The position numbers were made by a program, and so were the translations under genes. A DNA stretch of 16,003 nt, from positions 1 through 16,003 of the forward strand of contig JBEGQX010000361.1 of NCBI GenBank assembly GCA_041180805.1, in the 5' to 3' direction. The notes beneath the pieces were generated by a model that saw only the letters and a list, made by a program, of their open reading frames with translations, made no database searches and was not told the DNA's origin. Shown here piece by piece: positions 1-6,185 of the stretch. Position 1 is the stretch's first letter. Each line of letters opens with the position of its first letter. The stretch is from JBEGQX01 sp041180805. Lineage in GTDB: Bacteria; Planctomycetota; Planctomycetia; Gemmatales; Gemmataceae.

Positions 1-311
1 AGGTGAATACCTTCACCATCAATGGCAAGCAAATCGTTGGTAGAAGCCAGCGCGGCACTGATCCATATGTTCAGGAACACACCGACCTGATCGAAAGTAT
101 TCGCGCAGGCAACCCCCTCAATGAGCTCAAGAATGTAACCGAAAGCTCCCTTACCGCGGTTATGGGCCGCATGTCAGCCTACACCGGCAAGGAAGTTTCC
201 TGGGAACAGGCTTTGAACTCGAAGCAAAGGTTAATGCCCGAGAACTTCAACAAGGATACCATTCCACCAGAATGGACTGTTGCGGTTCCTGGTAAGACCC
301 CGCTTCTTTAA
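1..311 (+). CDS. Gfo/Idh/MocA-family oxidoreductase, C-terminal part (5' end outside window)
   Basis: This is the last ~103 codons of a gene that begins before the window; the GTG at position 3 is probably an internal valine codon, because no ribosome-binding site can be seen and a 102-residue product would lack a nucleotide-binding domain. The stretch YVQEHTDLIESIRAGNPLNE, followed by a TESSLTAVMGRMSAYTGKEVSWEQAL segment (residues ~45-70) and a PPEWTVAVPG tail, resembles the C-terminal end of the Gfo/Idh/MocA oxidoreductases that are abundant in planctomycetes. Those enzymes are NAD(P)-dependent and usually act on sugars or cyclitols; in this phylum many are exported by a Tat signal, which cannot be checked here. 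The substrate cannot be inferred. The gene ends with TAA and is followed 27 nt later by an intrinsic terminator, so it is the end of a transcription unit. The family call is good; the subfamily is unknown. Confidence 0.75.
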   Translation, partial: VNTFTINGKQIVGRSQRGTDPYVQEHTDLIESIRAGNPLNELKNVTESSLTAVMGRMSAYTGKEVSWEQALNSKQRLMPENFNKDTIPPEWTVAVPGKTPLL

Positions 312-338
312 GCAACCGTCTCCACCGGTTTCTCTCTA

Positions 339-384
339 CCCCGGCCAAAATTGCAGGATGCATGATTGGCCGGGGTTTTTCTTT
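339..384 (+). terminator. Rho-independent terminator after the oxidoreductase gene
   Basis: A perfect 10-bp inverted repeat, CCCCGGCCAA at 339-348 and TTGGCCGGGG at 366-375, encloses a 17-nt loop and is followed at once by a T-rich tract (five T, C, three T). This is the classic intrinsic-terminator layout for transcription running rightwards. It separates the oxidoreductase gene from the phosphatase-acc operon. Confidence 0.85.
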
Positions 385-420
385 GCCAAGACCTTGCGAC
401 CAATGTGAAATCACACCCAA

Positions 421-435
421 AATCATAAGATGATT
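421..435. promoter_or_regulatory. Short dyad upstream of the phosphatase-acc operon, possible operator
   Basis: AATCAT (421-426) and ATGATT (430-435) are perfect inverted copies separated by 3 nt, 53 nt before the ATG of the first gene of the operon. A nearby TTGACA at 451-456 has no convincing -10 element at the proper distance, so the promoter itself could not be placed. The dyad is short enough to be chance; it is listed only as a candidate protein-binding site in the only stretch where the operon promoter can lie (385-487). Confidence 0.2.
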
Positions 436-487
436 CCAGGATGCATTTCGTTGACAACCATCCTGTCAGGGCACGGAAGGACCTTGC

Positions 488-1288
488 ATGAGTGAACTGC
501 TTAAATGGAAACAAACAGCCTGTGAAGCTGCCCAAAAGGCATCCGCATTGCTGTTATCCATGCGCCAGAATTTCTCGGTGCGGGAGAAGGCACGGTTTGA
601 CCTTGTGACCGATGCGGACACCGCTTCCCAGAAAATCATCAAGGAACACCTGCATGGCGCTTTCCCCCATCACGATTTTCTCGGTGAAGAGGATGGCAAA
701 GGGGAAAAAGAGCCTGCACACGATGCCCCGCCGACATGGATTGTAGACCCCATCGATGGCACCACAAACTATGTCCATGACCTTCCTCTTTATGCTGTTT
801 CCATAGGTTTATGGCATCAGGGAAAAATGAAGGTTGGGGTTGTCATGGACCCCGCTCGCAACGAGATGTTTCATGCCGCCAGCGGTCATGGCGCCTTCCT
901 GAATGACAGGCAGATCAGCGTCAGCAAAGTATCCGCCATGAAGGATGCGATGATCACCACCGGCTTTCCCTATTCGGTTCAGGGCATGGAACATTTATTT
1001 GGCTGGTGGAGGCACTTTTCCCACCGTTGCCAGGCATTAAGGCGAATAGGTTCCACCGCATTAAACATGGCATATGTGGCATGTGGCCGTTGTGATGTCT
1101 TTTATGCCTTTGACAACCATGTTTGGGATATCGCGGGCGGTTTGGTTTTGGTGGAGGAGGCAGGCGGGCTGGTTTCTCATGTGGATGGATGCAAGTACAG
1201 CCCCTTCAGGCCAGACTCCCTGGTTACCAACCAACCTTTACACCAACATTTGTTGCAGGAGTTTTCCCAAGGGCCCAAGGAAAGTTAA
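488..1288 (+). CDS. Inositol monophosphatase family protein
   Basis: This is a Mg-dependent, Li-sensitive-type phosphatase of the FIG/IMPase superfamily, 266 residues, the usual length. The metal and catalytic signatures are all present: DLVTDAD at 38-44, GEE at 66-68, DPIDGTTN at 87-94 with both aspartates, and WDIAGG at 213-218, whose aspartate closes the metal site. Known members hydrolyse myo-inositol-1-phosphate, 3'-phosphoadenosine-5'-phosphate (CysQ), fructose-1,6-bisphosphate or histidinol phosphate, and the sequence alone does not settle which. Nothing suggests export, so it is expected to be cytoplasmic. The ATG at 488 is preceded by GGAAGG (475-480) with 7-nt spacing, which supports this start. 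The stop codon lies 3 nt before the TTG start of the peptidase gene, so the two are almost certainly co-transcribed and may be translationally coupled. Confidence 0.9.
   Translation: MSELLKWKQTACEAAQKASALLLSMRQNFSVREKARFDLVTDADTASQKIIKEHLHGAFPHHDFLGEEDGKGEKEPAHDAPPTWIVDPIDGTTNYVHDLPLYAVSIGLWHQGKMKVGVVMDPARNEMFHAASGHGAFLNDRQISVSKVSAMKDAMITTGFPYSVQGMEHLFGWWRHFSHRCQALRRIGSTALNMAYVACGRCDVFYAFDNHVWDIAGGLVLVEEAGGLVSHVDGCKYSPFRPDSLVTNQPLHQHLLQEFSQGPKES
1277..1284 (+). promoter_or_regulatory. Ribosome-binding site supporting a TTG start
   Basis: AAGGAAAG lies 7 nt before the TTG codon at 1292-1294, inside the last codons of the phosphatase gene. It fixes the non-ATG start of the M24B peptidase and implies coupled translation of the two genes. 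Confidence 0.6.
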
Positions 1289-1291
1289 GCT

Positions 1292-2425
1292 TTGAATCCT
1301 TTTCAAAACGCTGCATTGCGCAGGGAAAAACTTCGATCTTCACTTGCAGGCCACGGCTTGGACGCCATGCTGGTAAGTTCGGTACCCAACGTCACCTATT
1401 TGACAGGATTCCAAGGGGAAGCCAGCCATCTGGTTGTCAGCAAGTCTAAGGATATTTTGGTTTCGGATGCGCGATTCACCGAGCAGATACGCCAGGAATG
1501 TCCCGGGCTGGAGGCACTGATTCGCCCGCCCAACCGCAAAACGCTTGAAATGGTCGCTCAGGCCATCAACGATTTGGGCACCACCAAAATTGGTTTCGAG
1601 TCCGCAATCCTGACAGTGGCGGATTTCGAACTTTTAAAGGAACTTCTCCCCGCCAAAGAATGGAAACCTGCAACGAGCCTGGTCGAAACCCAGCGCATGG
1701 TGAAGGATGAAAATGAGCTGGCCTGCATTCGCAAGGCCATTCTTCAGGCAGAGAATGGTTTTCTGGAAATGAAAGCTAGGCTGAAGGCGGGTAAAACTGA
1801 AAAACAGATTGCCGATGACCTTGATAATATCCTGCGGAACCAGGGTGCCCGGTGTGCTGCTTTCCCATTGATCGTTGCCGGCGGACCAAGGGCTGCCCTG
1901 CCCCATGCGATTCCGGGGAACTTTGACATTGGCGCCGAATCCCATCTATTGGTGGACTGGGGCGCCACAGATGTGAGTGGTTACCGCAGTGACTTGACGC
2001 GGGTTCTTATCAGCAATAACTATAGGCAAGAATCATCCAAGATGGACCCAAAAGGACTGTTTCGGAAGATATATGCCGTTGCGTTGAAGGCACAAAAGGC
2101 TGCATTTGCCGCCATCCGCCCTGGAGTTCTGGCACAGGAAATTGACAATAAAGCCAGACAAGTGATTGCGGATGAAGGGTTTGCAGAGTATTTTGGACAT
2201 GGTTTGGGTCATGGAATAGGGCTTCAAATTCACGAGGCGCCCTGGATTCGACCTTCTTCGGACACAGTTCTGCTAGAAGGTATGATTTTTACCCTGGAAC
2301 CTGGCATTTATTTGCCTGGTTTCGCAGGGGTTCGAATCGAGGACGATGTGATGGTCACCCGTGAAGGTGCTGTCCAGCTAACCAGCCTTCCCAAGGAATG
2401 GGAAGATCAGGTTTTTGAGGTTTGA
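1292..2425 (+). CDS. Xaa-Pro aminopeptidase / M24B metallopeptidase
   Basis: This cytoplasmic dinuclear-metal peptidase should remove N-terminal residues that precede proline (aminopeptidase P) or cleave Xaa-Pro dipeptides (prolidase); the family does not separate the two cleanly. It has 377 residues. A creatinase-like N-terminal domain (about 1-135, with NVTYLTGFQGEASHLVVS near 33-50) precedes the pita-bread catalytic domain (about 140-377). The five metal ligands are visible: D222 in VDWGA, D234 in SDLTR, H307 in GLGHGIG, E336 in TLEPGIY and E350 in RIEDD. H205 and H314 match the conserved substrate-site histidines. The start is TTG, chosen because of the well-placed AAGGAAAG and because the N-terminus then reads as in relatives. 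It sits just upstream of accB, a neighbourhood seen in many bacteria, where efp often lies between the two; here efp is absent. Confidence 0.92.
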   Translation: MNPFQNAALRREKLRSSLAGHGLDAMLVSSVPNVTYLTGFQGEASHLVVSKSKDILVSDARFTEQIRQECPGLEALIRPPNRKTLEMVAQAINDLGTTKIGFESAILTVADFELLKELLPAKEWKPATSLVETQRMVKDENELACIRKAILQAENGFLEMKARLKAGKTEKQIADDLDNILRNQGARCAAFPLIVAGGPRAALPHAIPGNFDIGAESHLLVDWGATDVSGYRSDLTRVLISNNYRQESSKMDPKGLFRKIYAVALKAQKAAFAAIRPGVLAQEIDNKARQVIADEGFAEYFGHGLGHGIGLQIHEAPWIRPSSDTVLLEGMIFTLEPGIYLPGFAGVRIEDDVMVTREGAVQLTSLPKEWEDQVFEV

Positions 2426-2447
2426 TTTTTTCTGAAGGGAGCTAGCG

Positions 2448-2960
2448 GTGGCGGAAAAATCCAGCAACAAACAAAACCCGTTCGATGTGAAAAGCATCCA
2501 CGAGTTGGTTCGATTGATGACCAAACACAGCCTCAGCGAGTTGGATCTCCAGGATGGTGACAAGAAGATTCGCATGAAGCGCGACAGTGGCATTATTCCT
2601 GTTCAGGTTCCGGTGGCAGGAATGCCATTGCCTGCAGCGATACCAAGCGTAACGGCTCCTGCCGCGCCAGCCGCTTCCGCACCCGAACAAAAGGCCAGCG
2701 TTCCCGCACCTTCCAACCTTATTGAAATCAAGAGCCCAACACCTGGTACTTTTTACGCCCAGGAAAAACCCACAACACCGCCTTTTGTCACCAAGGGTGC
2801 CAAGGTTACCCCCACCACTATTGTTTGCCTCATCGAGGCAATGAAACTCTTCAATGAAATTCCAGCAGAATGCACCGGAACCATTGTTGAGATTCTTGTG
2901 GAAAACAAGCAACCCGTGGAATACGGACAGGTTCTATTCCGCGTGGATCCCAACGGCTGA
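2448..2960 (+). CDS. accB: Biotin carboxyl carrier protein of acetyl-CoA carboxylase
   Basis: AccB carries the covalently bound biotin that shuttles CO2 from biotin carboxylase to the carboxyltransferase in the first step of fatty-acid synthesis. The 170-residue protein has the full family layout. An N-terminal helical segment (about 14-45, VKSIHELVRLM and SELDLQDGDKKIRMKR) is typical of true AccB rather than other biotin carriers. An Ala/Pro-rich flexible linker (about 52-90) joins it to a biotinyl domain (about 91-168). The biotinylation motif EAMKLFNEI is intact, with K133 as the acceptor lysine. Translation starts at GTG, with GAAGGGAG (2434-2441) 6 nt upstream. It lies 22 nt after the peptidase gene and 41 nt before accC, its functional partner. 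A biotin protein ligase would be needed in trans and is not in this window. Confidence 0.96.
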   Translation: MAEKSSNKQNPFDVKSIHELVRLMTKHSLSELDLQDGDKKIRMKRDSGIIPVQVPVAGMPLPAAIPSVTAPAAPAASAPEQKASVPAPSNLIEIKSPTPGTFYAQEKPTTPPFVTKGAKVTPTTIVCLIEAMKLFNEIPAECTGTIVEILVENKQPVEYGQVLFRVDPNG

Positions 2961-3001
2961 TTCCAAGTTTCTGTCCACAGGGCTTAAGGCTGGCTAAAAA
3001 T

Positions 3002-4354
3002 ATGTTTCAACGCATTCTGGTTGCTAATCGTGGTGAGATCGCGCTTCGTGTCATTCGTGCCTGCAAGGATCTTGGCATCGAGGTAGTGGCCGTTTTCAGC
3101 GAGGCGGATCGAGGTGCTCCATACCTGTCCATCGCTGACCAGGCCATCTGCATTGGCCCTGCTGTAGCCACTGAAAGTTATTTGAACATTCCACGGCTGA
3201 TTAGTGCCGCCGAGATCGCCGATGTGCAGGCTATACATCCGGGTTACGGCTTTCTCTCGGAAAACGCCCACTTCGCCGAAGTGTGTCGTTCCTGCAAGAT
3301 TGAATTCATTGGGCCACCCCATGAAGCCATGCGCAAGCTGGGCAACAAGAACGAAGCCCGCAAGATGGCTGTTCAAGCCAAAGTCCCGGTAGTACCAGGC
3401 AGTGAAGGTTTGATTACCGAGGAAGAGCAAGCAATTACGCTGGCACATTCCATGGGTTACCCGGTGCTTATCAAAGCTGCCGCGGGTGGCGGTGGCAGGG
3501 GTATGCGGGTTGCCCACAACGACATCACTTTGAAATCCGGCCTTTCCGCGGCCCGTCAGGAAGCGGAAAACGCCTTCAAGGATGGTAGTGTCTACCTTGA
3601 AAAGTACATCGAGCAACCCCGTCACATCGAGGTGCAAATCATTGGGGATACCCACGGCAATGTGGCACACCTCTACGAGCGGGATTGTTCACTGCAACGC
3701 CGCCATCAAAAACTTGTCGAGGAATCTCCAGCACCCAACCTGCCGGCCAAGGTTAGGGATGAAATCTGTGCCGCCGCGATTCGCATGGTGAAGTCTGCCG
3801 GTTATTATGGCGCAGGCACCTGCGAGTTCCTTGTCGACAAGCACAACAACTTTTACTTCATCGAGGTGAATGCACGCATTCAGGTGGAGCACCCCGTTTC
3901 AGAACTGGTGACTGGGATCGACCTTGTCAAGGAACAGATTCGTGTGGCTGCAGGCCTTCCTCTTTCCTTCAAGCAAGAAGACATCGTTCAGCGTGGTTGC
4001 GCCATCGAATGCCGCATCAACGCAGAAGACCCGGCAAACGGGTTTCGCCCATCCCCTGGAACCATCACCCGCTGGCAACCACCCGGTGGCCCCGGTGTTC
4101 GACTGGACACCCATGTCATCCATGGATACAAAGTCCCTCCAAACTACGATTCCATGGTTGCAAAACTTCTTGTTCACCAACCCACCCGGGCGGAGGCCAT
4201 TGCCACCATGCGCAGGGCACTGGCCGAATTCGGCGTGGAAGGCATCAAGACCACCATCCCTATTCATAGGGAAATCTTCACCAATTCGGCATTTGTCGAT
4301 GGCAAGGTGGACACCACCTTCATTGAAAGACATTATTTCAACAAGGCGCAGTAA
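3002..4354 (+). CDS. accC: Biotin carboxylase subunit of acetyl-CoA carboxylase
   Basis: AccC is an ATP-grasp enzyme that uses ATP and bicarbonate to carboxylate the biotin on AccB. It has 450 residues, the normal length of the stand-alone subunit, with no fused carrier or carboxyltransferase domain. Visible landmarks are the N-terminal fold ILVANRGEIALRVIRA (5-20), GYGFLSEN (81-88), the glycine-rich ATP lid AAAGGGGRGMR (159-169), HIEVQ (208-212), ERDCSLQRRHQK (226-237) and EVNARIQVEHP (288-298), which holds the metal- and bicarbonate-site residues. The segment NARIQVEHP has Ala where E. coli has Thr. The ribosome-binding site is weak: only AAGG about 12 nt before the ATG. The next gene starts 5 nt after the stop. 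No accA or accD is present, so carboxyltransferase must be encoded elsewhere. Confidence 0.97.
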   Translation: MFQRILVANRGEIALRVIRACKDLGIEVVAVFSEADRGAPYLSIADQAICIGPAVATESYLNIPRLISAAEIADVQAIHPGYGFLSENAHFAEVCRSCKIEFIGPPHEAMRKLGNKNEARKMAVQAKVPVVPGSEGLITEEEQAITLAHSMGYPVLIKAAAGGGGRGMRVAHNDITLKSGLSAARQEAENAFKDGSVYLEKYIEQPRHIEVQIIGDTHGNVAHLYERDCSLQRRHQKLVEESPAPNLPAKVRDEICAAAIRMVKSAGYYGAGTCEFLVDKHNNFYFIEVNARIQVEHPVSELVTGIDLVKEQIRVAAGLPLSFKQEDIVQRGCAIECRINAEDPANGFRPSPGTITRWQPPGGPGVRLDTHVIHGYKVPPNYDSMVAKLLVHQPTRAEAIATMRRALAEFGVEGIKTTIPIHREIFTNSAFVDGKVDTTFIERHYFNKAQ

Positions 4355-4359
4355 CCACC

Positions 4360-4725
4360 GTGGCCATTGCCCATATAACCCTGGTAACCAGGGACCTCGC
4401 CCGTTTTCAAGACTTTTTCCGCGAGGCTCTTGGCTGGCAGCCCATCAATCGCCCGGGCAATATTGCGGTTAATGCTGCCTGGTTGCTCATTGCGCCCGGC
4501 CAGGAACTTCATCTTCTGGAAGTGAAGGACTATCAACCCAGCAACACCGAAAAGGAATACGGAAGGCACATTGCCATCACCTGGCCGGTATCGGAATATG
4601 AAAGCTTGAAAGGCAGGCTTCTAAAACTCGGAGCGGAAATTATTACCGCCGAAAGACCCACACCTTTCCCGCGCTTTTTCTTCCGCGCCCCGGATGATTA
4701 CATTTTCGAAGTGGTGCCTGAATAA
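4360..4725 (+). CDS. VOC-family (glyoxalase/bleomycin-resistance fold) protein
   Basis: This 121-residue protein is a single vicinal-oxygen-chelate domain with two beta-alpha-beta-beta-beta modules, as expected for the family. The opening AHITLVTRDLARFQDFFREALGW (4-26) is characteristic. Likely metal ligands are H5, E49 or E54 in QELHLLEV, H70 in GRHIAITW, and E117 in DDYIFEVVPE; the same pattern is seen in glyoxalase I, dioxygenases and epimerases. The reaction cannot be named: lactoylglutathione lyase, methylmalonyl-CoA epimerase and resistance proteins share the fold, and the lineage-specific motifs of the epimerase are not evident. The GTG start is 5 nt after the accC stop without a good Shine-Dalgarno sequence, so expression probably depends on read-through from accC. 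It is the last gene of the plus-strand operon and meets DUF1501 tail to tail, 24 nt away. Confidence 0.8.
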   Translation: MAIAHITLVTRDLARFQDFFREALGWQPINRPGNIAVNAAWLLIAPGQELHLLEVKDYQPSNTEKEYGRHIAITWPVSEYESLKGRLLKLGAEIITAERPTPFPRFFFRAPDDYIFEVVPE

Positions 4726-4749
4726 TTCCCAAAGTCAGCCTGATATTTT

Positions 4750-6183
4750 TCAAAAAAGAACATCCTTCATGACCTTGCAAGGTTCCACGCCGGTCAGTTT
4801 TGCATCCAATCCTTGGAATTTGAATGTGAAAGCTTCGTGGTCAATCCCCAACTGGTGCAGCATGGTGGCATGCAGATCATGCACGGTAACCACATCTTTC
4901 TCCGCCGCGTATCCAAGTTCATCGGTCGCACCGTAGACCATTCCGCCACGAACGCCGGCACCTGCCATCCACATGGACATAGCCTTATTGTGGTGATCGC
5001 GCCCAATGGGTCCCTTGTTGCCCTGCCCCATTGGTGTTCTGCCAAACTCACCGGTCCACACAATAAGAGTCTCGTCCAGCATGCCTCGTTGTTTCAGGTC
5101 GCGAATGAGGGCGGCACAAGCCTGATCGACCTCCCGGGCACGCAAAGGCAACTCTTCCTTCAAAAGACTATGGTGATCCCAATCGCGGTGGTAAAGCTGG
5201 ATAAAACGGGTTCCCCTTTCCGCAAGTCTTCGCGCCAGCAAACAATTGCTTGCAAAGGAACCGTCCCCAGGAGTACAGCCATACAGATCCAGCATCCGGG
5301 AACTTTCCTTGGAAATATCCATCAATTCCGGCACGCTAGCCTGCATCTGGAAAGCCATCTCATACTGCGAAATGCGAGTCGCAATCTCCGGGTCGGATAT
5401 CGAAGAATCCAGCTTGCGGTTTAAAGTGTTGATCACTTGCACATCATCGGCCTGCTGTTCCTTCGAAATACCCGGGGGATTGCCAAGGTACAAAACCGGG
5501 TCCCCCTTGCTGCGAAGTTGAACCCCCTGATGTTTGCTGGGTAGAAAACCACTGCTCCATTGCCGGGCCGCAATGGGTTGTGGCGAACGCCCCTTGCCAG
5601 TGGAAACTAGTACCACAAAACCAGGAAGATCCTCAGCTTCGCTTCCAAGACCATAATTAACCCAGGAACCCATGCTGGGCCTGCCGGCAATTTGCGAACC
5701 TGTGTTCATGAACATATGCGCGGGGTCATGGTTGATGGCATCCGTCACCATCGACCTTATCAGGCAAATTTCATCGATGACCGAACCTGTGTGCGGAAAC
5801 AAACTGCAGATTTCGGTTTGGTTTTTCCCAAACTTCTGAAACGGGAACAGCGGGCCCTGGCAAACCAATTTGCTGCCCTGAAGTTGTGCCAACTGCTGGC
5901 CCTTGGTCAGGCTTTCCGGCATGGGCTTGCCATGCATTTCGGCCAGCTTTGGTTTTGGATCAAATGTTTCAAGATGAGAAGGACCACCAGCCATGGTAAG
6001 CCAGATCACCCGCTTTGCCTTTTGAGGCAGGTGCCCCGGCTGAATGAATCCCTGAGCATTGTTATTTTTTGCCGCTTGAACAAATCCTTTTTGCATAAGT
6101 GTTGCAAGGGCCACAGAGCCAACACCCCGGGTTGTGTTTCCCAGAAAAGCCCGCCTGTGCAAATGAATGTGATGTTTATTCAT
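4750..6183 (-). CDS. DUF1501 family protein with Tat-like signal
   Basis: This 477-residue DUF1501 protein belongs to a family related to the alkaline phosphatase/sulfatase fold that is greatly expanded in planctomycetes; its biochemical activity is not established. The N-terminus has a twin-arginine motif, RRAFLG at 10-15, followed by a modest hydrophobic stretch (about 21-38), so export by the Tat route is likely. Conserved blocks include GGPSHLETFDPKP (66-78), a GEFGRTP motif (378-384), GRDHH (394-398) and HDLHATML (435-442), whose Asp and His residues could bind metal as in sulfatases. The ATG lies 2 nt after the stop of the PSD1-type gene, and its AAGG (6192-6195) sits inside the end of that gene, so the two are translationally coupled. 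Such pairs recur throughout planctomycete genomes and are thought to act together, possibly in polysaccharide breakdown, which is inference. The length is normal and there is no sign of damage. Confidence 0.92.
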   Translation of the reverse strand: MNKHHIHLHRRAFLGNTTRGVGSVALATLMQKGFVQAAKNNNAQGFIQPGHLPQKAKRVIWLTMAGGPSHLETFDPKPKLAEMHGKPMPESLTKGQQLAQLQGSKLVCQGPLFPFQKFGKNQTEICSLFPHTGSVIDEICLIRSMVTDAINHDPAHMFMNTGSQIAGRPSMGSWVNYGLGSEAEDLPGFVVLVSTGKGRSPQPIAARQWSSGFLPSKHQGVQLRSKGDPVLYLGNPPGISKEQQADDVQVINTLNRKLDSSISDPEIATRISQYEMAFQMQASVPELMDISKESSRMLDLYGCTPGDGSFASNCLLARRLAERGTRFIQLYHRDWDHHSLLKEELPLRAREVDQACAALIRDLKQRGMLDETLIVWTGEFGRTPMGQGNKGPIGRDHHNKAMSMWMAGAGVRGGMVYGATDELGYAAEKDVVTVHDLHATMLHQLGIDHEAFTFKFQGLDAKLTGVEPCKVMKDVLF

Positions 6184-6185
6184 GG

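Noticed and set aside
451..479. TTGACA as a -35 promoter element for the phosphatase operon
   Set aside because: The hexamer is perfect, but nothing like a -10 element lies 15-19 nt downstream, and the space runs into the ribosome-binding site.
2984..3670. 228-codon open frame on the minus strand
   Set aside because: Antisense to accC, whose sequence is unmistakable; the frame is a shadow.
4726..4752. Bidirectional terminator between the convergent VOC and DUF1501 genes
   Set aside because: Only TTTTT-C-AAAAA forms a tiny A/T palindrome that overlaps the DUF1501 stop; there is no GC-rich stem, so it cannot be called a terminator.
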